NCBI RefSeq assembly: GCF_040120695.1
Contig: NZ_JBEEAC010000003.1
Span: forward strand, 186,001 to 250,000
Direction: 5' to 3'
DNA length: 64,000 nucleotides
Origin: Plantactinospora sp040120695
Lineage (GTDB): Bacteria > Actinomycetota > Actinomycetes > Mycobacteriales > Micromonosporaceae
Position numbers and translations under genes: made by a program. This document shows positions 50,440 through 59,065 of this stretch, in pieces. Position 1 is the stretch's first letter. Each line of letters begins with the position of its first letter. Below the pieces are notes generated by a model, which was not told the origin of the DNA, searched no databases, and saw only the letters and a program-made list of their open reading frames with translations.

Positions 50440-50977
50440 TGACGGCCGTACCGGCTCACCAACAGCGGTTAGCGGCGGTGGCCTCGGCCCGGGCGACGGC
50501 CTCGCCCCGGCTGGAGATCACCCTCGTGACCTCGATCCGAGCGGACGCTGCGGCTGACCCAGGCCGGTCTGGTACCGCCGTCGGGCGGCGACCGGTGTGC
50601 CGAGCTGCGCGAGAAGGACATCCAGGAGCGCGGGTCCGGGCACGGTTCCCCGAGATGCCGCCGATGCCGAGCCATCCCCGGTTGGGCACCTGCTCGCCGA
50701 GGCCGGATTGCCGCTGAACTACCGGAACGGCCTACCACGCCCGCGCCGCTGGCCCGGTACGGCGCGATGGAGCTGCTAGGGGAGTTGGCGGACCTGGCTC
50801 GGGGCGGGTGCGGGGTGGCTGCCCTGTCCGATGAAAAGCCGGGGCAGCTTCCCCGGCTCGACGCCACGGTGGTGCCGGTGGCCCAACGAGTTGGTCACAC
50901 TGCCGGACGCCTGGGTGGCAACCAACACCGGCATGGCCCGCCCCCAGGTGACCGCTGTACTCAGTGGGCGGCTGTAC
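50440..50977 (+). pseudogene. Heavily decayed gene remnant, perhaps PglW-like
   Basis: Over about 540 bp no frame stays open, but protein-like pieces can be read in succession: RLTQAGLVPPSGGDRCAEL, then RARFPEMPPMPSHPRLG, LLAEAGLPLNYRNG, LARYGAMELLGELADLA and ELVTLPDAWVATN. From memory these resemble parts of large kinase proteins of Pgl/BREX phage-defence loci, but I cannot verify this. It is clearly not functional. Confidence 0.4.
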
Positions 50978-51367
50978 TCAGTGGGCGGCCAAGGCGTCCA
51001 CCTGCACGCGGAAGCTGGGGCCGGCGAGTCCGGCGACGAAGAGGATGGTCAGGGTCGGTTCATGACGCCCGAGCCAGCGGGCGAGTTCAGCTCGCAGCCG
51101 ATCCATGTCGACGTCACCGACGAGGTAGATGGTCAACTTCATCACGTCGTTGATCCGCATGTCGGCGGCGAACAGGTTCCAACGGACATTTTCGAGCACG
51201 ATCGTCAGTTGTTCGATCGCGTCGTCCGGCACATGTCCGTCAGGTCGGATCCCGAGTTGGCCGGAGAGCACCACCCACCGGTGATTTTGGCCAATCTCCA
51301 CCTGGTGGTGGAAGCCGGCGATCGGTGGATGGACCCGTGTTGGCGCGGGGTTTCGGAATATTCTCAC
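50978..51367 (-). CDS. RidA/YjgF-family protein
   Basis: 129 residues. Family blocks: HHQVEIGQNHRWVVLSGQLG, EQLTIVLENVRWNLFAADM, INDVMKLTIYLVGDVDMDR and the end FRVQVDALA. RidA proteins deaminate reactive enamines or imines, but many homologues have other roles. I could not check the catalytic Arg here. The GTG start is only 6 bp after the stop of the lipoprotein gene on the same strand, so it belongs to the ESX-like minus operon. Confidence 0.8.
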   Translation of the reverse strand: MRIFRNPAPTRVHPPIAGFHHQVEIGQNHRWVVLSGQLGIRPDGHVPDDAIEQLTIVLENVRWNLFAADMRINDVMKLTIYLVGDVDMDRLRAELARWLGRHEPTLTILFVAGLAGPSFRVQVDALAAH

Positions 51368-51373
51368 CAGGAC

Positions 51374-52105
51374 TCAGTTCGGGCCGGTCCGGGAGAGGTG
51401 GGACACCGCCTCCTTGGTGAACGCTTCGGCGAAGTCACGGAGGAAGGCGAGGACCTGATCGATCTCCCGAGTTGCGGCCCGGTTATCGATGCGGGTGGTG
51501 ACGCGCAGGTTGCCATGGCGTAGCTCGTAAAGAACCTCCACTCCGGCGGCGTCGAGGTTCTCGGCGCTGGGATGCTGCTTGGGCTCGGCCGGGACTACCG
51601 TCTGGAAATAAACCCCTTCGTCCCACCAGCCGCTGACATCCTGTGTCGATATCTGTGGCTTGGATTCCGCGAACTTCCGCAGGGAGATCACCTCTGCCTC
51701 GTGGGCTTTCTCGGCATCCTCGTGGTTCGGGTACGTCCGCAGCCTGACGGTGCCGGCCGGATCAAACTCTCCGACCTCGGTACGGAACCGTTCACCGTCG
51801 TCGAAGGCCCTGATGGCGCAGCTCAGGTAGACGTCCGTACCCCGGGTGTCGAACTGCACCGTCGGATCGTACGAGGGTTTCAGCTTAAGGCCGAACCGTG
51901 CAGCGACCTCCGTCATCTTCATGCGTTCGCACATGTCCGGGCTCGCCTGCCCGTATGTCACACGTGGCTCGGGGGTCTCGGTCGGCTTCGGGCTGGAATC
52001 GCATCCGCCGACGAGAAGGCCGGCAGCGGCGACCACCACTGTCGAACCGCGAACGATCTGACAGTGGACTCGGTGCTGCGACTGCCTGCCGACAATCCCG
52101 TTCAT
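51374..52105 (-). CDS. Putative lipoprotein of the ESX-like minus operon
   Basis: 243 residues. A lipobox LLVGGC (Cys35) follows a hydrophobic signal; the rest is a soluble extracytoplasmic domain with two further cysteines (DMCERM, LSCAIR), resembling the DUF3558-type lipoproteins often found next to ESX loci, though I am not sure. Its ATG overlaps the stop of the 370-aa gene (ATGA), so it is translated together with it. A binding or immunity role is possible. Confidence 0.72.
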   Translation of the reverse strand: MNGIVGRQSQHRVHCQIVRGSTVVVAAAGLLVGGCDSSPKPTETPEPRVTYGQASPDMCERMKMTEVAARFGLKLKPSYDPTVQFDTRGTDVYLSCAIRAFDDGERFRTEVGEFDPAGTVRLRTYPNHEDAEKAHEAEVISLRKFAESKPQISTQDVSGWWDEGVYFQTVVPAEPKQHPSAENLDAAGVEVLYELRHGNLRVTTRIDNRAATREIDQVLAFLRDFAEAFTKEAVSHLSRTGPN

Positions 52106-53214
52106 CGAGCCCTCGGCAAGTGGAAGCTACTGCTGTCCGTGTCGCCGAGTAGCCGGGGCTGCCGGGGCACCAGTCGCCCATCCTTGCCATCCGGCGTGTC
52201 CCGGATGAATTCCATCCGCGAGAGGGCATCACTCACCAGTACATGGAGATCCTGATACTGCTCATTTGAGTTCTGGTCGATGAGCGTGATGGCATCGGTC
52301 AGGGCGTGCAGCAACTCTTCGGCGGTGCCGCCGGTCAAGGCATGCTGGTCCATCGGGTTTGGCGCTGCGGCGCCTGCTAATGCGGAGGCGCCGGCGCTGG
52401 CCATGTCGAGGCTGTTGGCCCATAGGTCCCGGCCTTTTGCCATGGGTACGAACGCGCTGACGATGATCATGGCGTGCTTGGTGGACTGCTCCTGCTGCTT
52501 CGCTGCCGCCTGCTGGGGGCGTCGGTGCAACTGTTCCAGGAGCGCTTCGCGGGTGGCGTGCAGCACGTTCATCAGGCTCTGTTGGGTGAGGTCGACGGTG
52601 GCGTGCGCGGCCTCTAGGCCGGCGACGAGTGAGGCGAGCATCCGGTGGTGGCTTGCCAGGGTCTGCTCGAAGGGGTTGTAGAAGTTCGTGGCGAAATCCT
52701 CGGCCGCGTCACCGGACCAGTTGCCGAGGGTGTGCCGCAGCTTGCCGAAGTCGTGCGGCACGAAGTCTTCCAACCGCGCCAGCGCGTCCCGCACCGGTTG
52801 GATGATGTCGTTGAGATAGACAGATCCGGTGGGGTGGGCCAGCGGCTTGACCATCGATCTGATCGATTCGATGTTGTCCGATGCCCACCCTGAGGCCTTC
52901 GCCTTGTATTCCTCGACCTGCTTCTGAATTTCTTCGTCGATCGAATCCTGCCAGATCAGACGGGGCGGGAACGGCGGCGGCACGGACCACATACGGCTGA
53001 ACGAGACCGTCCCGGCGAACTCCACCTTGACCCAGGAACCGGGGGCGCTCCCGAGAGCGGCTATCTCGAGGAATATCTCCAAGGAGCTGGACTCGATGCC
53101 GTCCATGTATGCGAACACCTGGTCGATGTAGTGCAGCTCGGCCAGGTAGGTGCCGATCTCGTTGAGGTACTGGTGCATCTGGCGATAGTCGAAGGGGATC
53201 GAGGCGTCGACCAT
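52102..53214 (-). CDS. WXG-motif protein of the ESX-like minus operon
   Basis: 370 residues, almost all helical. A WXG motif, WSG at 166-168 in LGNWSGDAAEDFATNF, is followed by a long helix pair (about 175-245), the hairpin expected of WXG100-type substrates. The Gln/Ala-rich stretch RPQQAAAKQQEQ follows, then a region with ASAGASALAGAAAPN. The N-terminal 150 residues are unrelated to WXG100 and unknown. It probably is a type VII secretion substrate or chaperone-like partner. It starts 22 bp after the 164-aa gene. Confidence 0.65.
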   Translation of the reverse strand: MVDASIPFDYRQMHQYLNEIGTYLAELHYIDQVFAYMDGIESSSLEIFLEIAALGSAPGSWVKVEFAGTVSFSRMWSVPPPFPPRLIWQDSIDEEIQKQVEEYKAKASGWASDNIESIRSMVKPLAHPTGSVYLNDIIQPVRDALARLEDFVPHDFGKLRHTLGNWSGDAAEDFATNFYNPFEQTLASHHRMLASLVAGLEAAHATVDLTQQSLMNVLHATREALLEQLHRRPQQAAAKQQEQSTKHAMIIVSAFVPMAKGRDLWANSLDMASAGASALAGAAAPNPMDQHALTGGTAEELLHALTDAITLIDQNSNEQYQDLHVLVSDALSRMEFIRDTPDGKDGRLVPRQPRLLGDTDSSSFHLPRAR

Positions 53215-53235
53215 GGCGTCTCCCGTCTGGCCAGG

Positions 53236-53730
53236 TCAGTCAACGATGTTGCGGGGAATGTGACGTACCAGCGGCGGATCGCCGGGGGCCGGGGGATTGG
53301 GCGGAGCAAGGGCGGGTTGCTGGTAGTCCGACGCGTGGTAACCGAGAAGCCGGGTGAACTCCTTCGCCGCTGCCTCGTCCGTGGCTGCGTACCGGTCGGC
53401 GATGGTGACCAGCGCGGCGCCGACCTCCGACATCCGCAGCGAGGTCAGCCGTAACACGTCCTGTACCTCGGCGCGCAACTCCAGCAGACGCTGCTGCGCC
53501 GGGCCGATGCCTCGGTCGGGCAGGTCGAACTGTCCTTCCATCGCCCCGGCCGTCTGGTGCACGAGCACCGTCACGTCGGCATAGGTTCTGGCGATCCGGG
53601 GCAGCTCGTTACGGCCGGCCCGGTATAGGTAGTAGAGGTGCGCGCCGAGTTCCCTACCCGAGCCGACGTTGCCGACGTTGCCGTCAGCGCCGCGATACTC
53701 CGGCCGCCACCCCGGCTCGGTTGCCTCCAT
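53236..53730 (-). CDS. EspC-like helical protein, first gene of the minus operon
   Basis: 164 residues. The middle (about 45-135) is a long helical hairpin ending LVTIADRYAATDEAAAKEF, which matches the tail of EspC/WXG100-type secretion targets (the YxxxD/E-type pattern YAATDEA). The end is Pro-rich. The ATG at 53730 has GGGAT before it and a TATAAC box about 42 nt upstream. It is divergent from the M91 operon, which begins at 53976. Confidence 0.62.
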   Translation of the reverse strand: MEATEPGWRPEYRGADGNVGNVGSGRELGAHLYYLYRAGRNELPRIARTYADVTVLVHQTAGAMEGQFDLPDRGIGPAQQRLLELRAEVQDVLRLTSLRMSEVGAALVTIADRYAATDEAAAKEFTRLLGYHASDYQQPALAPPNPPAPGDPPLVRHIPRNIVD

Positions 53731-53771
53731 GATCCCGTTAACCCCCGGTTACAGGTGGAATTGCCTTGGAG

Positions 53772-53777
53772 GTTATA
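53772..53777 (-). promoter_or_regulatory. Putative -10 box TATAAC of the minus operon
   Basis: TATAAC on the minus strand, about 42 nt before the ATG at 53730. Confidence 0.4.
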
Positions 53778-53961
53778 GCACGAAGCGCAACGACTCCGTC
53801 ACCCTGCAGTCGGGAACCTGTGGATAACCTCATTGCTCGTATCGGCGCTCGATGCTCCGAGCAGGATCCGTCTTCCTGGACGGTGTCCCAGGCTAATTCC
53901 TCGCTGCCGATCCGGAAGGTACTAAGTAGGCTTCGAGACCCGCGGGCTGGCCATGGGGCGG

Positions 53962-53967
53962 TAGCGT
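53962..53967 (+). promoter_or_regulatory. Leaderless -10 box TAGCGT of the M91 operon
   Basis: TAGCGT lies 8 nt before the ATG at 53976 and decides that start. Confidence 0.5.
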
Positions 53968-53975
53968 GGACAGGC

Positions 53976-54305
53976 ATGGGGGAAGAGGTTCGCGCCGATC
54001 CGGTGGAGATCGCCAGGGTAGCGCAGTCCTACCTGGACAATTCGACCGAACTCGCCTCGGCGCTGCGTGCGCTGCGCGCGGACGCCGTGATCTCGCCGGC
54101 CGACTTCGGGCAGGTCGGCCCAGCCGGCCAACTCAACGACGCCTACCAGACGGTGGCGGGCAGCGCCGGTACGGCCGTCGAGCGCGTCATCGGTGTGCTG
54201 GAGGTCGACAACGAGAGCCTGCTCCAGGTCGCGTTCGCCTATCGGCAGGCCGACGAGCGAGCGGCCGAGCGGCATCGCCGGGAACATCCCAACATCCCGA
54301 TCTAG
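53976..54305 (+). CDS. Small helical type VII secretion target-like protein
   Basis: 109 residues. VRADPVEIARVAQSYLDNST, then ALRALRADAV and AGSAGTAVERVIGVLEVDNE build two helices with a C-terminal YRQADERAAERH, the pattern of the EspC-like substrates that pair with WXG proteins. It leads the operon; the effector starts 12 bp later. Its likely role is to help secrete the effector, as the small partners of LXG toxins do. That role is inferred. Confidence 0.68.
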   Translation: MGEEVRADPVEIARVAQSYLDNSTELASALRALRADAVISPADFGQVGPAGQLNDAYQTVAGSAGTAVERVIGVLEVDNESLLQVAFAYRQADERAAERHRREHPNIPI

Positions 54306-54317
54306 GAAGGACTCCTG

Positions 54318-56144
54318 ATGGGCTTTCCACCGGAGGATCGGGAGATCCGGGTCGACGCGGCGCTCTGGGACCTCCAGGCCAACCCGGGCCGGATCGAGAG
54401 CGCCGCCTCGGCGTGGCGGCGCTTCGGCAAGGAGAGCGTCGCGGTCGGCGACGACCTGGATGCGGACAGTCGAAAGTTGCTGGGCTCGGAGTGGGCGGGA
54501 GCGGCGCGCGACTCCTTCGGTCAGCACCAGTCCAAGGTGTTCGGCAGCCTCGACACGATGGGCAGCCAGGCTGGCCGGCTCGCCTCGGCGCTGGAGGGTG
54601 CGGCTGAGCTGCTGCGGTGGTACCAGAACGCGCTCGACGGCGAGCGCGAGCAGATCATGGGCGCCGTGCCGAGCTGGCGCTCGGGCGGCGAGATCGTCTT
54701 CCGGTGGAATCAGCCCGCACAGGCTACCGAGGTCAGCAACGCGACCAACCGGGCCCGCACGCTGCGCAAGGAGCTCGACGACGCCCTGAAGGGGAAGCTG
54801 AGCGGCTTCTCCGCTGCGGTGTGGGACAGCATCTCGACGCAGTGGGACAGTGTCTCCTCCGGCGCGGCCGACCCGTTCACGCTGCCGGCGGAGGCGACCG
54901 GCGTTTCGGTGCTGATGGTCGACGGCCGGGCCGTGGTCAACACGGGTCCGGGCGACGACATCGTCAAGGTGACCCGCGACCCGGAGACCGGTCAGGTGAT
55001 CGTCGAGGTCAACGGGGTCAAGTACCACTATCCGGAGGGCACGCCGGTGACGATCCGCGCCGGGGACGGCGACGACCGGGTCGAGGTGCCCAAGGGCGCC
55101 AACCTGAGCCTCACCCTGCTCGGCGGCGAGGGTGACGACAAGATTTCTGGCGGGGACGGCAACGAGCGGATCATCGGCCTGCACGGCGACGACGAGATCT
55201 ACGGCGGCGCCGGCAACGACTACGCCTCGGCCGGCTCCGGCCGTGACTACACCGACGGTCAGGGCGGCGACGACCTGCTGTCCGGCGGCCGAGGCAACGA
55301 CGTCGTCTACGGACTCTCCGGGAACGACAACATCTCCGGAGGCGAGGGCGAGGACTACCTCGAAGGCGCGACCGGCGACGACACCGTGCACGGCGGCGCG
55401 GGTCGGGACATCGTCTCCGGCGGCCGGGACAACGACCGGCTCGACGGTGGTTCCGGCGACGACGTGCTCTACGCCGGGCACGGCCGCGACACGATCTCGG
55501 GTGGCGGCGGAGCCGACACCGCCTACCGGCAGGACGAGGACCAGGCGTCCGGCGTACGCCAGGACGTGCGGGTCGAGGTGAGCGACGCGGCGCAGTACAT
55601 CCAGATCGAGGGGTCGCCCGAGTTCCAGGAGCGGGTCCGCGCCGACCTGGACATGATGCGCGCATCCCCGATCGGGCAGCAGATGCTCGCCGAGCTCGAC
55701 GACATCCACAACGACTCGGCCGCGATCGCCGCCGACTGGCCCGGGCTCGGCGGAATCTCGTACCAGGGAAACCCGCTCGTGATCGTCGAGGCCGACTCCA
55801 ACACCGCCTCGTACAGAACGAACTGGCATCTGGGTGAGAACTACGAGGTCACCTACAACCCGAGCCGGCTCTCGTCGTCGGACGAGCGGCCGCCGATCGC
55901 GGGCCTGTTCCACGAGTTCGCGCACGTCTACGACTACGGGAACAACACGTCCGCTCCGGGCGAGCATGAAGGGCCGGACGATGTCGGGGTGGAGAACGAC
56001 GAGCGGGAGGCTGTCGGCCTGCCGATCGACGAGGATGACGACCCGAACACGCCCGGCCGGATCGACCCGGACCACCCCTACAGTTACACCGAGAATGCTT
56101 TCCGGGACGAGATGGGCTGGCCGAGAAGGACGTCGTACTCTTGA
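54318..56144 (+). CDS. WXG + RTX + M91 zinc metallopeptidase effector
   Basis: 608 residues. Residues 1-160 are helical with a WXG motif (WAG at 59-61); about 268-410 are nine or so RTX-type nonapeptide repeats (GGEGDDKIS, GGAGNDYAS, GGRGNDVVY, GGSGDDVLY) that bind calcium and fold outside the cell; about 430-608 form an M91-type peptidase domain with HEFAH at 532-536 and a likely third zinc ligand Glu564 in EREAVGLP. M91 includes the type III effector NleD. The layout suggests export by an ESX-like system and cleavage of a target protein. No signal peptide is seen. Its stop overlaps the next gene. Confidence 0.88.
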   Translation: MGFPPEDREIRVDAALWDLQANPGRIESAASAWRRFGKESVAVGDDLDADSRKLLGSEWAGAARDSFGQHQSKVFGSLDTMGSQAGRLASALEGAAELLRWYQNALDGEREQIMGAVPSWRSGGEIVFRWNQPAQATEVSNATNRARTLRKELDDALKGKLSGFSAAVWDSISTQWDSVSSGAADPFTLPAEATGVSVLMVDGRAVVNTGPGDDIVKVTRDPETGQVIVEVNGVKYHYPEGTPVTIRAGDGDDRVEVPKGANLSLTLLGGEGDDKISGGDGNERIIGLHGDDEIYGGAGNDYASAGSGRDYTDGQGGDDLLSGGRGNDVVYGLSGNDNISGGEGEDYLEGATGDDTVHGGAGRDIVSGGRDNDRLDGGSGDDVLYAGHGRDTISGGGGADTAYRQDEDQASGVRQDVRVEVSDAAQYIQIEGSPEFQERVRADLDMMRASPIGQQMLAELDDIHNDSAAIAADWPGLGGISYQGNPLVIVEADSNTASYRTNWHLGENYEVTYNPSRLSSSDERPPIAGLFHEFAHVYDYGNNTSAPGEHEGPDDVGVENDEREAVGLPIDEDDDPNTPGRIDPDHPYSYTENAFRDEMGWPRRTSYS

Positions 56145-56740
56145 TCAAGAAGTTGCTCTTCGCCTGTGGCGCGGCGGTGCTCGCCGTCGTCACGCTGGCC
56201 GGCTGTGGCGCGGAGGCCTATGTGGATTTCGAGCCGGAGTGGAAGCCGACCGGCGTAAAGCCGACGGCGAGCTTCGACGCCGAGGTCACACCTCGGGCGG
56301 AGGCCCTAGGCGTGCGTTACACGCTGCGCAACCAGGGCGCGGAGCCGATCGTCGCCTATGTCGGGGTTGAGGGGAACGTCGCCTCGCATGCCTACGACGT
56401 CTACGTGACCGCCCGAGAGGATGGCACGGTCGAGTTGGCCAAGCGCACCTTCGCCATCCCGCCCGGGGTGGACGCCGACGCGATCGGCACCATCGAGGGC
56501 GTGGTTGTCCCACCCGGCGAGGAATTCACCGAGGAGTTCTCGGTTCCGTTGCCACTCGAAGGCCGTCGCCCCTACGTCGCCACGGTCAAGCTCCCGGAAC
56601 CGGTGCGCGAAGTGGTCTTCTGTCTCGGCGCCGTACTCCAGAGCGAGGCCGCCGCGCCAAAACCCGCCGACGACGGTCGCGGGAAGTATCCGCTGAACGG
56701 GCCGCAGCATCTCCTCTGTTCGCCGCCCGCGACGCTGTGA
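56141..56740 (+). CDS. Lipoprotein coupled to the M91 effector, candidate immunity protein
   Basis: 199 residues from a TTG start overlapping the effector stop (TTGA). MIKKLLFACGAAVLAVVTLA leads to the lipobox LAGC (Cys22). The mature part is beta-rich (YTLRNQGAEPIVAYVGVEGN, EEFTEEFSVPLPLEGRRPYV). As an externally anchored protein made with the peptidase, it could inhibit it, protecting the producer; this is inferred from position. Its own stop overlaps the next start. Confidence 0.72.
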   Translation: MIKKLLFACGAAVLAVVTLAGCGAEAYVDFEPEWKPTGVKPTASFDAEVTPRAEALGVRYTLRNQGAEPIVAYVGVEGNVASHAYDVYVTAREDGTVELAKRTFAIPPGVDADAIGTIEGVVVPPGEEFTEEFSVPLPLEGRRPYVATVKLPEPVREVVFCLGAVLQSEAAAPKPADDGRGKYPLNGPQHLLCSPPATL

Positions 56741-57057
56741 TCGGCGCCCGCCCGGCGGACGGGTGGTGTATCGGTGCGGCCGAACAGCCCGCGACAGCGA
56801 AGGCGCTCGCCGACGCGCAACGGGACCCTACGGATGACGGGCAGCTTGCGGAACTACGCGCCGCGTTGGCCGCCGCCGCGCTCAACGACAAGGTGTTTGC
56901 TACCGAGTTGCACCGCCTTTGGGAGGAGGTCAGGGGGGCGGTGGACGACCGTAACCGAGCCAGCAACACCATCTCCGGCCCCGTGCAGGGGCCGGTGGTA
57001 CAGGCACCTGACATCCACGGTGGCGTCCGCTTCGGCTCCGACCGCTTGCGCAGCTGA
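56737..57057 (+). CDS. Small protein with C-terminal RHIM-like amyloid (BASS-type) motif
   Basis: 106 residues from a GTG overlapping the lipoprotein stop (GTGA). Residues about 18-70 are helical (LAELRAALAAAALND, ELHRLWEEV). The C-terminus GPVQGPVVQAPDIHGGV (81-97) matches the repeated G-x-V-x-G-x-VVQA pattern of bacterial RHIM-like amyloid signalling motifs (BASS3 type), which link small helical effector or adaptor domains to NLR-like receptors in actinomycetes. Which receptor it would engage is not visible here. It is the last gene of the operon. Confidence 0.65.
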   Translation: MIGARPADGWCIGAAEQPATAKALADAQRDPTDDGQLAELRAALAAAALNDKVFATELHRLWEEVRGAVDDRNRASNTISGPVQGPVVQAPDIHGGVRFGSDRLRS

Positions 57058-57407
57058 CCGCAAAGGATCCTTACGCTGCAATGTGACTTTGCCACGTCAA
57101 GCGCTGACCACCAGTGCTGTCGGGTCCGCTATATGCGGTCACTCCGGTGACCCTCCATGAGGACGCCCTGAGTGCGTCTATCGATTGGCTTCCTCTCTTG
57201 CCGATGTTCAGTGCGTCCACCCGGCCGCCAATTGCTCCGCCCGCATGGACGGGCACCGCCCGGGAACCTACCGCCCGAGGCGTCGTCTGCTGTGCGTCCG
57301 CACGCGCAACTGCCAGGCTGTCGGCGGCCGTCACTGTTAGGCCGGGTACGAACCCTCGCGAGGAAATCTCGAGGCCGTGCCCGATTCTGCTGCCTACACT
57401 CGGCCGG
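57058..57407. other. Intergenic region with no recognised gene
   Basis: About 350 bp. The only long open stretch is a minus-strand frame (57071-57334) with ordinary composition and no family features, so I leave it out. The right end carries the promoter of the zinc-ribbon pseudogene. Confidence 0.4.
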
Positions 57408-57760
57408 GTGATGCAGGGGCGCTTCGTTGACGACGGACGGTGGCTGGCCGGGTTCGCCGGTGAGTTCGTAGTGCGATGCCCGCGGTGCGGCGCGGCGGCG
57501 AAGGTCCTGCGGGAATGGTGGACAACTGCTTCGGTCTACCACTGTGGTTGCGGACCCCGTGCGCCGGTCACACGTTGTGGGCCTTCAACCCGCACCACCT
57601 CGCTTACCTCAAGGAGTTCCTGCGGGCCGGGCTTCGAGAACGGCACGGCACGGCGAACGCCTCAGTGGTGTCCCGACTGCCCGGCTGGTTCAAACAGGCC
57701 AAGCACCGAGGCGAGGCACTGCGCGCGGTGGAGCGTCTTGAACGACTGCTCCTGCCCTGA
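57408..57760 (+). pseudogene. Frameshifted zinc-ribbon (TFIIB-type) protein
   Basis: A TACACT box is 7 nt before GTG 57408. The first frame reads MQGRFVDDGRWLAGFAGEF and VVRCPRCGAAAKVL, the first half of a zinc ribbon. Near 57510-57530 the reading must move to another frame for GLPLWLRTPCAGHTLWAFN, HHLAYLKEFLRAGLRERHG and SRLPGWFKQAKHRGEALRAV, the typical rest of this actinomycete family. The second CxxC of the ribbon is lost around the junction. It is most likely inactive. Confidence 0.75.
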
Positions 57761-57915
57761 CGTCCGGCGGCCGGCGGTCGCCGGCTGGTTCACCTGGAGG
57801 CACGGATCTGCCGCCGAGCGAGCGCGCCGGAAGGCGGGAACTCCTGTCACTCTCCGTGGATGTCCGGCGCAGGCGTCGGCTAGATCCCCGTGCACGCACG
57901 TGGCACCCCTCTCTG

Positions 57916-59058
57916 TCAAGCGCTGGTCGGGAGCGGTGTTCTAGGCTGACTGGTGGCGGGTCCGGGAAGTGACTTCTCCGAAGAGCTGGCCTGGGGATGT
58001 GAGCTGGTCACGCTGGAGTCAGTAGTCGTTCCCCGTTGTCCTCCCGGGCCCGTCACCGTGGTCGTGGCGTCGTCGATCATGGGTCGGTAGACGATGTCGG
58101 ACAGGCGTCGCTTCAGCGCTCGCATCGCTTCCATCGACGTCTTGCCGGCGACTTTCTTCCGGTCGAAGTAGGCGCGACCCTCGGTCGGGTTACGCAGCTG
58201 GACGGTGGCCATGATGTGCAGTACCCGGTTGATCTGTCGGTTCCCGGCGCGGGAGAGCCGGTGGTGTACCTGCTCGCCGGAGGACGCGTCGATGGGGGCG
58301 GTGCCGTTCCAGGAGGCGAAGTGGGCCCGGTTCGGGAACCGGGTGATGCCGCCGACCTCGACCAGCAGCCGGGCAGCGCCGGACGGTCCGATGCCATGCA
58401 GGTCCATCAACGTGGTTCCAGTAGAAGCGACAAGCTCCTTCAGTTCCTTGTCGGCGTCCTTCGTGCGTCGGTAGATCCGTTCGAGGTCGCCGATTAGCTC
58501 CGCGGCGACCCGCCGTCGGGCCTTGCCGACCGTGTCTCGGGGCCGGACCGTGGCCAGCAACGCTTTGGCTTGGGCGGCGGACAGGCTCTTCTTCGCCCCA
58601 CCCGGGATGAGTTCGAGGAGCAGTTGGTGCAGCTGGGACACCATCCGGGTGTGGTCCTCGCCCAAGGAGCGGCGCCGGTCGACCAGGATCCGCAGCAGGG
58701 CGAGCTGTTCGTCGTTGACGACCGGGCGAAGCCCGGCCATGCGGGTGCCGACCAGGGCGATGGAGTGGGCGTCGGTGGCGTCGGTCTTGCGGCCCTGACC
58801 GGTGGCGAACACCCGCGCCCTGGCCGACAGCTTCGGCGGAACGTCGACGACCCGCTCACCGTCGGCCAACAACCGGTTGGCGATGTGCCGTCCGATGCCC
58901 TGACAGCCCTCGATCGCCCAGACCCGGTTCGGCCATTGGTTGGCGTACTTTCTCATCGCCGTGTAGCCGTCGCGGTCGGTGTCGAACCGGCCGCCGCCGA
59001 CGATGGTCTCGTCGCCGGCCATGACCTCGATCGTTGCCGAGCGCTTGTGCGGGTCCAT
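57916..59058 (-). mobile_element. IS110-family insertion sequence, transposase gene
   Basis: 380 residues. MDPHKRSATIEVMAG with its catalytic Asp, WAIEGCQGIGRHIA with Glu, and TDATDAHSIALVGTRM with Asp form the RuvC-like DEDD domain; the Transposase_20 domain follows (VGGITRFPNRAHFASWNG, SSGEQVHHRLSRAGNRQINR with the Ser). The C-terminal 45 residues are Ser/Thr/Pro-rich. GAGGA lies 8 nt before the ATG. The element sits in a GNAT gene, whose first part ends about 20 bp upstream. IS110 elements have no terminal inverted repeats, so the exact ends cannot be read here. The gene looks intact. Confidence 0.92.
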
Positions 59059-59065
59059 CCCGATG

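Noticed and set aside
55120..55545. Short DNA repeat array, possible satellite or CRISPR
   Set aside because: The repeats are codons of RTX nonapeptides and vary at synonymous sites; no constant spacers.
57071..57334. Minus-strand 87-codon frame between the amyloid-motif gene and the zinc-ribbon pseudogene
   Set aside because: No domain, no ribosome site and ordinary composition; not enough to call a gene.
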